From Candidatus Pantoea edessiphila (GTDB lineage Bacteria; Pseudomonadota; Gammaproteobacteria; Enterobacterales; Enterobacteriaceae), in contig NZ_PDKS01000002.1 of the NCBI RefSeq assembly GCF_002933335.1, forward strand, positions 1 to 64,000: a DNA stretch of 64,000 nucleotides, in the 5' to 3' direction. Positions 52,061-64,000 of this stretch are shown here, piece after piece. The notes below the pieces were generated by a model. It saw nothing but the letters and a program-made list of their open reading frames with translations, was not told where the DNA came from and did no database searches. The number at the start of each line of letters is the position of its first letter. The first letter of the stretch is position 1. Both the position numbers and the translations under genes were made by a program.

Positions 52061-53404
52061 CTATAATAACTCTTGTACTATTTGTTCCATGTTAGCACTA
52101 CGAGATCCTTTAATTAAAATAATAATTTTTTGGTGCTTAAATAACAACAATTTTAAACGTTTAATTAATGTTTTTTTATTTATATAATGCTCACCTATTA
52201 TACTGTTTTCACTGATTAAATGACTGTGTTTTCCTATGCTTATTATAAGATCTATTGACATATTTCTAGAATATATACCTAACGAACGGTGTATCTGATT
52301 ACTCTTGTCTCCTAATTCAGCTAAATCGCCCACAACCATTACACGATAACCTGTCATTGATGATAATAATTTCATTGCTGCTTTCATTGAACCTACATTA
52401 GCATTATAACTGTCATCTAATAATATTTGATACCTAGATAAGTATATAGGAAATAATCTACCTGGAATAGCATTGAATGTTCTTAGACCATTGCTAACAG
52501 CCTCTAATTGTATTCCTAAAGAAAGAGATAGTGAAGTTGCAGCTAATGCATTAGAAATATTATGTATTCCTATTAGTGGAATATTAAGCTCTAGAGAGCC
52601 AAAAGGTGTTTTGACACTAAAACTAGTACTGGTTTCATTAGTAATGATATTATAAGCAAAAAAATCACTAAATCGATTTTTTAAAGAAAATCTCCAAACT
52701 GTTTTGTTTATTAAGTATTTTTGCCAATTTAACCAATCATTACTATCATCATTTATAATAGCAATTCCCTTATTAGAAAAATTATTAAAAATTTCACCTT
52801 TCTCTTTTGCAATATTACTTAATGATCCAAAACCTTCCAGGTGTGATGCTGAAATATTATTTACTAATACGTTTTCTGGATATACTAATTTAGTTGTATA
52901 ACTTATGTCACCCTGACGAGCTGCTCCTAGTTCAATTACTGCATATTTGTGTTCGTTTGTTAGACGAACTAATGTCATAGGTACTCCAAATTTGTTGTTT
53001 AAATTACCTTGATTACATAGAGTGTGACCACATTGATGCAAAATTGCAGCTGTCATTTCTCTGACAGATGTTTTACCTGTAGATCCCGTTAGTGCAACAA
53101 TACGAGTTGGTACTTGTTTTCGTACCCAAGCTGAAAATATGCCAAATGATGAAGTGGTATCTCTTACTACTACTTGTGGTATAGATATTGGCAAATATTT
53201 ATTTACCAATAAAGCTTTAGCACCTTGAGAAATAGCATCATAAGCAAAATTATGCGCATCAAAACGTTTACCTATAATAGCAATAAACAAACTGCCTGAT
53301 ATTATTTGTTTTGTGTTAGTAGAAATACAATCAAATAAGCAATTATTTCCATAAAGTTTACCATCAGTTATTTCCGCTAATTTACTTAAGGAAACTGATA
53401 TCAT
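52061..53404 (-). CDS. murF: UDP-N-acetylmuramoyl-tripeptide--D-alanyl-D-alanine ligase
   Basis: MurF adds D-Ala-D-Ala to complete the pentapeptide. The start at 53404 ([12 protein letters not shown]) lies one base after the murE stop and matches E. coli; the longer frame from 53464 would overlap murE. The ATP-binding [11 protein letters not shown] and the [13 protein letters not shown] motif are intact. The product is 447 residues (E. coli 452). Confidence 0.96.
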   Translation of the reverse strand: MISVSLSKLAEITDGKLYGNNCLFDCISTNTKQIISGSLFIAIIGKRFDAHNFAYDAISQGAKALLVNKYLPISIPQVVVRDTTSSFGIFSAWVRKQVPTRIVALTGSTGKTSVREMTAAILHQCGHTLCNQGNLNNKFGVPMTLVRLTNEHKYAVIELGAARQGDISYTTKLVYPENVLVNNISASHLEGFGSLSNIAKEKGEIFNNFSNKGIAIINDDSNDWLNWQKYLINKTVWRFSLKNRFSDFFAYNIITNETSTSFSVKTPFGSLELNIPLIGIHNISNALAATSLSLSLGIQLEAVSNGLRTFNAIPGRLFPIYLSRYQILLDDSYNANVGSMKAAMKLLSSMTGYRVMVVGDLAELGDKSNQIHRSLGIYSRNMSIDLIISIGKHSHLISENSIIGEHYINKKTLIKRLKLLLFKHQKIIILIKGSRSANMEQIVQELL

Positions 53405-53405
53405 T

Positions 53406-54890
53406 TTAAATTTCCAATAATGATAGGATTGTTTTATGATCCGAGTGTTCAAAATAACGATCACCTATAATTTGATATTCTTCATGACCTTTTCCTGCAA
53501 CTAAAATCAAATCATCATTTTTAGCCTGCATAATTGATTCACTAATTGCTTGCGATCGATCATTTATTACATTAACAGATGATAAATCTGAAAAACCACT
53601 TAAAATATCTTGAGTAATTTTATTTTGATCTTCCTTACGAGGATTATCTGCAGTAACAACAGTAATATCAGCAAATTTTTCAGCAATTGATGCCATAAGG
53701 GCTCTTTTACTTTTATCTCGATCTCCACCACAGCCAAATAAACACCAAAGTTTACCTATACAATATATACGTGATGATATTAAAGCTTGTTTTAATGCTT
53801 CTGGAGTATGAGCATAATCTATTATTACTTTTGGTTTACCTTTTTTAGATAATATTTCCATTCGACCTTTTATGGGTTTTAATTTAGATGAAACTTGCAA
53901 TAAATCCTTTAAAGGATAATCAAGAGAAAGCAAAGTTGATAAGGCTAGAAGTAAATTGCTAATATTAAAATTTCCAATAAGAGAACTATTAATCTTACCT
54001 AAACCCCAACTGGAACTAAAATCTATACTTAATGCATGTTTATTAAAATTTATTTTGGTAGCTTGTATCCAACGTTTACTTATTATTTTGATTAGAAGAT
54101 TGTTATTTATACTTACTGCAACTGCATTAGGAAAATCAAGTAACCATTGATAACCAATTTTATCATCAGCATTAATTATAATTTGTTCTAATTTATGTTT
54201 TAAAAAAAATGATTGTTTAGCCGCAGTATAATTTTTCATGTTTTGATGATAATCAAGGTGATCATGAGTTAAATTGGTAAACACTCCAGCTGAAAAAACT
54301 ACATCGGCTATACGGTGTTGCGTTAATGCATGTGAAGATATTTCCATTGCGGTAAAATTGACATTTTCTTTATCTAATAGATAAAGGATTTTTTGTACAT
54401 TAATAGCAGATTCTGTTGTATTATATGTTTTATTTAAATTGCCAACTAACCCGTATCCCATAGTTCCCATTATCGCACTTTTTTCTCCAAGTAGTTTTAC
54501 CCATTGTGACAATAGATTAGTTACAGTAGTTTTGCCATTTGTTCCTGTTACTCCAATAATTTTTTGTTTTTTTCCGGGATTTTCGTAATAAATTCTACCT
54601 AAAGTTGATAACTTTTTATTAAGTTCTGATAAATAAATAATCGGAATTCCACTGTAATTATCAATTTTACCATTGGATCTATCATATGATTCAGCTAATA
54701 CAGCAACAGCACCATTCCTAATTGCTTCTGAAATAAAATTTCTTCCGTCAACAAAACATCCTAAAACGGCTACGAATAAGTCACCTTTTTTTATTTTTCG
54801 ACTATCTATTTGTATTTGATTAAAAAAACAATTCGGGATATATGCAATCCATTTGTTAAGTAAATCACTAAGGTTGTTAATCTTGTTCAC
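53406..54890 (-). CDS. murE: UDP-N-acetylmuramoyl-tripeptide synthetase (meso-DAP adding)
   Basis: MurE adds meso-diaminopimelate, linking this cluster to dapD. The ATP-binding GTNGKTTVTN and the DNPRK motif that reads meso-DAP are both present, with the YAHTPEALKQAL segment. It starts with GTG at 54890; from memory the E. coli gene also uses GTG. The product is 494 residues (E. coli 495). The ftsI and ftsL genes that precede it in E. coli are gone, leaving 141 bases to rsmH. Confidence 0.96.
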   Translation of the reverse strand: MNKINNLSDLLNKWIAYIPNCFFNQIQIDSRKIKKGDLFVAVLGCFVDGRNFISEAIRNGAVAVLAESYDRSNGKIDNYSGIPIIYLSELNKKLSTLGRIYYENPGKKQKIIGVTGTNGKTTVTNLLSQWVKLLGEKSAIMGTMGYGLVGNLNKTYNTTESAINVQKILYLLDKENVNFTAMEISSHALTQHRIADVVFSAGVFTNLTHDHLDYHQNMKNYTAAKQSFFLKHKLEQIIINADDKIGYQWLLDFPNAVAVSINNNLLIKIISKRWIQATKINFNKHALSIDFSSSWGLGKINSSLIGNFNISNLLLALSTLLSLDYPLKDLLQVSSKLKPIKGRMEILSKKGKPKVIIDYAHTPEALKQALISSRIYCIGKLWCLFGCGGDRDKSKRALMASIAEKFADITVVTADNPRKEDQNKITQDILSGFSDLSSVNVINDRSQAISESIMQAKNDDLILVAGKGHEEYQIIGDRYFEHSDHKTILSLLEI

Positions 54891-55031
54891 TAAGTTTTCT
54901 CATTTATTTAAAATAATGTTTTATAAACAATAAAAATTAATTTATTAAATATATTAAACTAGAATCACTAGCCGTTTAATGAGATTAATGCAGAAAATTA
55001 ATTTACATGATATACTCGAGTTTATGAAAAT

Positions 55032-55967
55032 TTAACAAATTTTTTCAGCTACACGTAATATGGCACTATGTGATCTGGGATTGTTGTTTTTTTCTAAATA
55101 TCCAGGATATAGTTTGCCTATTGATTTTAGTTGGATATTACTAATCTCTATAAGTTGTTTTTCTGTAATAGGTAAACCATAAGGCACCTGTAAAGGTTTG
55201 CTGAAATCATGTATAAAGTTTTTAACTATTCTATCTTCTAATGAGTGGAAACTTATAGTACATAATCGTCCTTGAAAAGATAGTATTTCAAGGGATCTTG
55301 CCAATATAATTCTTAATGCTTCCAGCTCTTTATTAATCCAGATGCGTATAGCTTGAAAGCTACGTTTGGCAGGGTGTTTAAATTTATTTTTTACCGGAAT
55401 AGAATGTGTAATGATTTTAGCTAGTTCTTTTGTTCTTGTTATCGGTAATATTTTATTGCGTGCTGATATAGCATAAGCTATTCTTTTAGAGAATTTTTCT
55501 TCTCCATAGGTTTTTAATACATAAGCAATTTCTTTTGCACTGGAATTTAACAACCAATTTTCAGCAGAAATTTCAGTACTAGGGTCCATTCTCATATCTA
55601 ATGGTCCATCATTCATAAAAGAAAATCCCCGATTGCAATCATCTAATTGTGGAGATGAAACTCCAAGATCTAATAAAATTCCATTGATCTTACCAATTAA
55701 ATCCAGTTTGGATGCATATAATTTTAATTCAGAAAAATTTCCTTTTATAATTGTAAAACGAGGATCTTTTATATTCATACCTTCTTTAATAGCTTCGGGA
55801 TCTCTATCTATTGCAATTAATCTTCCATTAATACCAAGCTTTGAAAGAATTAATCTCGAATGTCCACCTCTACCAAAGGTGCCATCTATATAAATACCAT
55901 TTTTTTTAATATCTAAGCTATCAACAGCTTCATATAACATAACAGTATTATGTTGTAACTTTTTCAT
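55032..55967 (-). CDS. rsmH: 16S rRNA m4C1402 methyltransferase
   Basis: RsmH (MraW) methylates C1402 of 16S rRNA. The SAM-binding [13 protein letters not shown] near residue 30, [14 protein letters not shown], and the C-terminal [12 protein letters not shown] are intact. The product is 311 residues (E. coli 313). It is the only survivor of the mraZ-rsmH-ftsL-ftsI head of the dcw cluster. Confidence 0.96.
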   Translation of the reverse strand: MKKLQHNTVMLYEAVDSLDIKKNGIYIDGTFGRGGHSRLILSKLGINGRLIAIDRDPEAIKEGMNIKDPRFTIIKGNFSELKLYASKLDLIGKINGILLDLGVSSPQLDDCNRGFSFMNDGPLDMRMDPSTEISAENWLLNSSAKEIAYVLKTYGEEKFSKRIAYAISARNKILPITRTKELAKIITHSIPVKNKFKHPAKRSFQAIRIWINKELEALRIILARSLEILSFQGRLCTISFHSLEDRIVKNFIHDFSKPLQVPYGLPITEKQLIEISNIQLKSIGKLYPGYLEKNNNPRSHSAILRVAEKIC

Positions 55968-56150
55968 ATATAATAATTATTTATTATTGATATTAATCTA
56001 AAACTATTTTTTACTTAAAAATTAGTTTAAATTAATTAATGTTATAAAATATATATAGTATTTTAAAATCTACTAACCAAGTAAGTGTGAATATATATCA
56101 AAAAAATAAGATAATTGCAAAATTTATTTTTGTGGTTATCAGGGAGTAAA

Positions 56151-56651
56151 CTAATGTTTATTAATTGTAGTATAATTACCACGTAATAGTCCTATAATTC
56201 CCGAACGCACAATCTCAATAATTTCTGTTGTACTTTTAATAATACTTAAAAAAGAATCTAATTTGTTAGTAGTGCCTACAAGTTGTACTGTATAAATTAT
56301 CTTAGTAACATCAACAATTTGACCCCTAAATATTTCTACTATTCTTTTGATTTCTTCTCTTTTACAACCCCTTGATTTTACTTTTACTAGCATTATTTCA
56401 CGTTCCACACAAAATGTTTGATCTAATTCAATAACATATAATACATCAATTAATTTGTGTAATTGTTTTTCAATTTGTTCTAATATTTTTGCATCGCCAA
56501 ATGTTTGAATAGTCACGCGAGATAAAGTCGGATCATTAGTAGGAGCTACAGTCAAACTTTCAATATTATAGCCACGTTGTGAAAACAACCCTACTACACG
56601 AGATAAAGCTCCAGATTCATTTTCTAGCAAAATTGATAAAACACGACGCAT
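56151..56651 (-). CDS. ilvH: Acetolactate synthase III small (regulatory) subunit
   Basis: IlvH carries the valine-sensing ACT domain that activates and feedback-regulates IlvI. The N-terminal [29 protein letters not shown] is a typical ACT fold and is complete. The product is 166 residues (E. coli 163). It is three bases after ilvI. The fruR (cra) gene that follows in E. coli is absent. Confidence 0.96.
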   Translation of the reverse strand: MRRVLSILLENESGALSRVVGLFSQRGYNIESLTVAPTNDPTLSRVTIQTFGDAKILEQIEKQLHKLIDVLYVIELDQTFCVEREIMLVKVKSRGCKREEIKRIVEIFRGQIVDVTKIIYTVQLVGTTNKLDSFLSIIKSTTEIIEIVRSGIIGLLRGNYTTINKH

Positions 56652-56654
56652 AAT

Positions 56655-58376
56655 TTAAGTTCTCTCCTTTTTATTTAACCACATTTCATTCATGCTACCA
56701 CCGCGAATCTGCATTGGGTATACATGTTCATCTTCATCAACGTTAATATCTACGAATACTAATTTACCTTCAGATATAATATCTAAAGCTAACAATAATT
56801 TTTCTTTTAATTCACAAGAACTTTCTATTTTTATACCAACGTGACCATATGATTTTGCTAAATCAACAAAGTTAGGTAATGATTTCATATATGATTGTGA
56901 ATGTCTTCCTGAATAAATCATATCTTGCCATTGTTTCACCATACCCAATACATTATTATTTAAATTTAAAATTAAAATTGATATGTTATATTGCAGAGCT
57001 GTTGAAAGTTCTTGTATATTCATCTGAATACTGCCATCTCCAGTAACACAAATGACAGTTTCTTTTGGTAAAGCAATCTTAACTCCTAATGCAGCTGGCA
57101 AACCGAAACCCATAGTTCCAAGTCCTCCAGAATTAATCCAACGGCGCGGTTTATCAAAATAATAATAAAGAGCTGTAAACATTTGGTGTTGACCAACATC
57201 GGAGGTTATATAAGCATTGCCTCTTGTTAGCTGAAAAATAGTTTCAATTACTGCTTGAGGTTTAATTTTTTTACTTTTACGATCAAAAGATAAACAATGT
57301 TTATTGCGCCATGAATAAATTAGTTCCCACCAATTTTTAAGTTTATTAAAAGATTTAAATTCAATTTGTTTAATTAAATCTAACATAACATTTAAAATTT
57401 GTTTTATATCACCTATAATTGGTATGTCTGATAATATAGTTTTTGATATTGAAGTAGGATCTATATCAATGTGCATTATGATGGCTTCAGGACAATATTT
57501 TTGTATATCGTTCGTTGTACGATCATCAAAACGGACCCCAATAGCAAAAATAAAGTCAGCATTATGCATTGCCATGTTAGCTTCATAAGTACCATGCATA
57601 CCTAACATACCCAAAGATTGCTTATGTGTTCCTGGAAATGAACCTAAACCCATAAGTGAAGTTGTTACTGGAATATTTAAGCATTCAGCTAGCTCTAATA
57701 GTTCATTTGCACAGTTAGAATTAATTGATCCTCCTCCAGAATAAATAATTGGTTTTTTGGAATCTAAAAGTTTTTTCAATGCGGTTTTTATTTGATTTTT
57801 AGGTATTTTAAAGATAGGATTATAAGATCTTATGCTTACCGAATTAGGCCATTTATAAGGCAATTTATTATTAAGATTTAATATATCTTTAGGTAAATCT
57901 ATTACTATTGGTCCTGGTCTACCACTTGATGCTAACCAGAAGGACTTTTTTAAGATAATCGGAATGTCTTCAGTGCTCTTTACTAAAAAACTGTGTTTGA
58001 CAATAGGACGAGAAATTCCAACCATATCACATTCTTGAAAAGCATCATATCCAATTAGTGCAGAAGAAACCTGACCAGACAAAATAACTAAAGGAATAGA
58101 ATCCATATATGCTGTAGCAATACCAGTTATAGCATTTGTTGCTCCTGGGCCTGATGTTACTAATACTACACCTACATTACCAGTTGCACGTGCTAAACCA
58201 TCGGCCATATGTACAGCTCCTTGTTCGTGCCGTACTAAAATATGATCAATTCCTCCTATAGTTTGTAAAGCATCATAAATATCTAATATTGATCCTCCTG
58301 GATATCCAAATATTTGTTTTATACCCTGATCTATTAGAGAACGAATAACCATTTCAGCTCCTGACAACATCTCCAT
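56655..58376 (-). CDS. ilvI: Acetolactate synthase III catalytic subunit
   Basis: IlvI performs the first common step of valine, leucine and isoleucine synthesis using thiamine diphosphate and FAD. The catalytic Glu lies in [13 protein letters not shown] near residue 48, and the thiamine motif [12 protein letters not shown] ... NLNN lies near 430. The product is 573 residues (E. coli 574). A strong GGAGG precedes the ATG. The operon is divergent from leuABCD, and the intervening leuO regulator has been lost. Confidence 0.97.
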   Translation of the reverse strand: MEMLSGAEMVIRSLIDQGIKQIFGYPGGSILDIYDALQTIGGIDHILVRHEQGAVHMADGLARATGNVGVVLVTSGPGATNAITGIATAYMDSIPLVILSGQVSSALIGYDAFQECDMVGISRPIVKHSFLVKSTEDIPIILKKSFWLASSGRPGPIVIDLPKDILNLNNKLPYKWPNSVSIRSYNPIFKIPKNQIKTALKKLLDSKKPIIYSGGGSINSNCANELLELAECLNIPVTTSLMGLGSFPGTHKQSLGMLGMHGTYEANMAMHNADFIFAIGVRFDDRTTNDIQKYCPEAIIMHIDIDPTSISKTILSDIPIIGDIKQILNVMLDLIKQIEFKSFNKLKNWWELIYSWRNKHCLSFDRKSKKIKPQAVIETIFQLTRGNAYITSDVGQHQMFTALYYYFDKPRRWINSGGLGTMGFGLPAALGVKIALPKETVICVTGDGSIQMNIQELSTALQYNISILILNLNNNVLGMVKQWQDMIYSGRHSQSYMKSLPNFVDLAKSYGHVGIKIESSCELKEKLLLALDIISEGKLVFVDINVDEDEHVYPMQIRGGSMNEMWLNKKERT

Positions 58377-58450
58377 TATTTGCCTCCAAAGCTTAGTAAA
58401 TTTAACTTATTTTCCATTGTTTTTTTAGGTATGGTATTCACTAATATATG

Positions 58451-58469
58451 TACCTTTAATATAAAGGTA
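58451..58469 (-). promoter_or_regulatory. Inverted repeat in the ilvI leader
   Basis: TACCTTTA and TAAAGGTA form perfect eight-base arms around a three-base loop, 75-93 bases upstream of the ilvI start codon. It may be an operator-like dyad or an mRNA hairpin. E. coli ilvIH is controlled by Lrp, but I cannot identify this as an Lrp site. Confidence 0.5.
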
Positions 58470-58805
58470 TGTATTTTTTGTTTTAGGAAATTTTAAATAA
58501 AAAATCATACTTTATATATAAAAATAAAATTATTTGAATATAGATAATTTGTAATTATTATATTTATTGAAAGTAAGAAATAAAAAGATTTATTATTTCA
58601 TTTTTTAAAAATTCAGCATTAATTCAATAATATATATATAATTTTCAAACAAAAATAATCGGGTTTTTTATAAAAAATCAGTATAGTTTATACAGATTAT
58701 ATTAATAGCACTATTCAAATGATGACTATTTCAGCCTTTTCAGTATAAGTGTTTTAATTTATTTGATATAACAATAATATTCTTAAATATCAAAAATTAT
58801 TATTT

Positions 58806-58842
58806 TAAAACAAAAACCCGAGAATATTACGGGTATTTCTCG
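58806..58842 (-). terminator. Terminator-like hairpin with an alternative pairing
   Basis: On the minus strand ACCCG (58834-58830) pairs with CGGGT (58820-58816) and is followed by TTTTGTTTT, the form of an intrinsic terminator. An overlapping, mutually exclusive stem pairs CGAGAA (58842-58837) with TTCTCG (58824-58819). The first stem can also form in the leuA leader on the plus strand, but without the T tract. It would stop transcripts running out of leuA towards ilvI, or act as part of leuA leader control. Confidence 0.45.
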
Positions 58843-58877
58843 TATATATCATCAAGCAAAAAAACAAGGATAAAATA

Positions 58878-62951
<4,074 letters not shown>

Positions 62952-62952
62952 A

Positions 62953-63561
62953 ATGTTAAATAATTTTATTCAACATACTGGAATTGTTGCTCCTTTAGAT
63001 ATAGTAAATATAGATACTGATACGATTATTCCTAAACAATTTTTACATAAAATATCACGTATTGGTTTTGGTAAAAATTTATTTCATAATTGGAGATATG
63101 AAGATGTAGAAGGAAAAAAATTAAATTTGGATTTTATACTTAATAAAAAAGAATTTCAATTTGCAAGTATATTATTAACGCGTGAAAATTTCGGATGTGG
63201 ATCATCTAGAGAACATGCTGTTTGGGCTTTAATGGATTTTGGTTTTCGTGTAATTATAGCACCAAGTTTTGCAGATATTTTTTATAAAAACAGCATTAAC
63301 AATAAACTTTTACCAATACAATTAAGCATAAAAGAAATAAATGAAATGTTTTATTTAGTTGTAAATCATTACGGTGTTATGTTTAAAGTAGACATAAAAA
63401 AATTAAAAATAATCACAGAAAATAAAATTTATCAATTTGAAATAGATGATTATCATCATAAATGTATGATGAACGGTATAGATAATATTACATCAACATT
63501 AGAACACGAATCATTAATTTTAAATTATGAACAGAAAAATCCTGATTTTTTTATAAATTAA
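62953..63561 (+). CDS. leuD: 3-isopropylmalate dehydratase small subunit
   Basis: LeuD supplies the swivel domain of isopropylmalate isomerase. The signature NFGCGSSREHA is intact. The start at 62953 (MLNNFIQHTGIVAPLD) is one base after the leuC stop and matches the E. coli N-terminus; AGGAGA lies 12 bases upstream. A longer frame from 62911 would overlap leuC. The product is 202 residues (E. coli 201). Confidence 0.96.
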   Translation: MLNNFIQHTGIVAPLDIVNIDTDTIIPKQFLHKISRIGFGKNLFHNWRYEDVEGKKLNLDFILNKKEFQFASILLTRENFGCGSSREHAVWALMDFGFRVIIAPSFADIFYKNSINNKLLPIQLSIKEINEMFYLVVNHYGVMFKVDIKKLKIITENKIYQFEIDDYHHKCMMNGIDNITSTLEHESLILNYEQKNPDFFIN

Positions 63562-63825
63562 AAATTTAATAAACTAATTTGACTGTTAATTATACACTAT
63601 CTATTATGGTCTTTTTTTCATTAATTAATATTATTCCAGATTAATCTATTAGTTATAGTAGAAATTAATCAATAATTATTCAAGCTACTATTCTACTATT
63701 ACCTGAATATATAATATACTCTACTATCAGTATATCATGTTTAATAAAACAATGCTATTAATTAATAATTAATGAAATTATATGTTTTATTACAATGAAT
63801 AATTATCTATGGAATAAGAAATAAT

Positions 63826-64000
63826 ATGAAAAATTGGAAAATATTAATTATTATATTACTGGTCAGTGCTAATCTGTGTGCTAAAACTAAATTAACTGAT
63901 AGTATTGCTGCAATAGTTAATAATGATATAATTCTCGAAAGTGAAATAAATGAGAATATAAATAATTTAAATATTACACAATATATTAACAATGGACAGT
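63826..64000 (+). CDS. surA: Periplasmic chaperone/peptidyl-prolyl isomerase SurA, N-terminal part
   Basis: The first 58 codons of surA run off the right edge. They encode MKNWKILIIILLVSANLCA, a signal peptide whose first residues match E. coli SurA, then TDSIAAIVNNDIILESEIN, which aligns with the start of the mature chaperone domain. SurA escorts outer-membrane proteins to BamA. In E. coli lptD lies immediately upstream in the same operon; here only 264 non-coding bases separate surA from leuD. Confidence 0.92.
   Translation, partial: MKNWKILIIILLVSANLCAKTKLTDSIAAIVNNDIILESEINENINNLNITQYINNGQ

Larger units (their letters stand above)
58377..58877. promoter_or_regulatory. Shared ilvIH/leuABCD regulatory region
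   Basis: This 501-base spacer lies between the divergent ilvI and leuA. It contains a perfect eight-base inverted repeat in the ilvI leader (58451-58469) and a C/G-rich hairpin segment close to leuA (58816-58842). A ten-base segment TCGGGTTTTT (58659-58668) is complementary to 58812-58821. I found no leucine-rich leader peptide; the only short frame noted, at 58719-58748, has no Leu codon. No leuO remnant was recognised. Confidence 0.6.

Noticed and set aside
58659-58669. CGGG followed by a T tract as a plus-strand terminator
   Set aside because: No CCCG arm lies within the preceding 60 bases; its only partner is 150 bases downstream.
58719-58748. A nine-codon frame before leuA as a leu leader peptide
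   Set aside because: It has no leucine codons and no clear ribosome binding site, so it cannot serve as a leucine-sensing leader of the E. coli type.

Overview
The window is a strongly AT-rich, gene-dense stretch of a reduced gammaproteobacterial (Enterobacterales) genome, most likely that of an obligate insect endosymbiont. Protein sequences are close to their Escherichia coli counterparts and usually within a few residues of their length. Gene order follows the E. coli chromosome from the rrnH/proS region back to surA, read in reverse, with no inversion or insertion that I can see. The differences are deletions, AT-rich spacers at deletion sites, and one homopolymer frameshift. The pattern (essential amino acid and cofactor genes kept, regulators and envelope genes lost) resembles Blochmannia-like or related heteropteran symbionts. 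I cannot name the genus from this sequence alone.

Layout. Positions 1-164 hold the leader and promoter of a leftward rRNA operon whose 16S gene lies just outside the window. Then follow proS, tilS, a frameshifted accA, dnaE, rnhB, fabZ, skp, bamA, rseP, cdsA, uppS, dxr, frr, pyrH, tsf and rpsB (lipid, envelope, replication and translation genes; all but proS leftward). Next come map and dapD (rightward), degP (leftward), mtn (rightward), erpA (leftward), hemL, dksA, pcnB and folK (rightward), hpt (leftward), and the pyruvate dehydrogenase operon aceE-aceF-lpdA (leftward). A gene-free stretch of about 1.1 kb precedes nadC, coaE and zapD (rightward). From secA to rsmH the window covers the division and cell-wall (dcw) cluster: secA, ftsZ, ddlB, murC, murG, murD, mraY, murF, murE, rsmH. 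It ends with ilvH-ilvI (leftward), the divergent leuABCD operon, and the first codons of surA.

How the genes work together. The retained set makes leucine (leuABCD) and the acetohydroxyacid precursors of branched-chain amino acids (ilvIH), takes part in lysine/meso-DAP synthesis (dapD), builds peptidoglycan precursors up to lipid II (ddlB, murC-G, mraY, uppS), makes acetyl-CoA and malonyl-CoA for fatty acids (aceEF-lpdA, accA, fabZ), and assembles outer-membrane proteins (bamA, skp, surA, degP). Five lipopolysaccharide genes expected here by synteny (lpxA, lpxB, lpxC, lpxD, lptD) are gone. So are mraZ, ftsL, ftsI, ftsW, ftsQ and ftsA of the dcw cluster, although ftsZ keeps its C-terminal partner-binding peptide and zapD is kept.

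The most noteworthy observations are the accA frameshift in an A10 tract, the compact rRNA leader with a mirror-placed divergent promoter pair, the stripped dcw and LPS loci, and potential RNA structure in the leu/ilv intergenic region. I found no mobile element, CRISPR array, tRNA gene or clearly novel multi-gene system.
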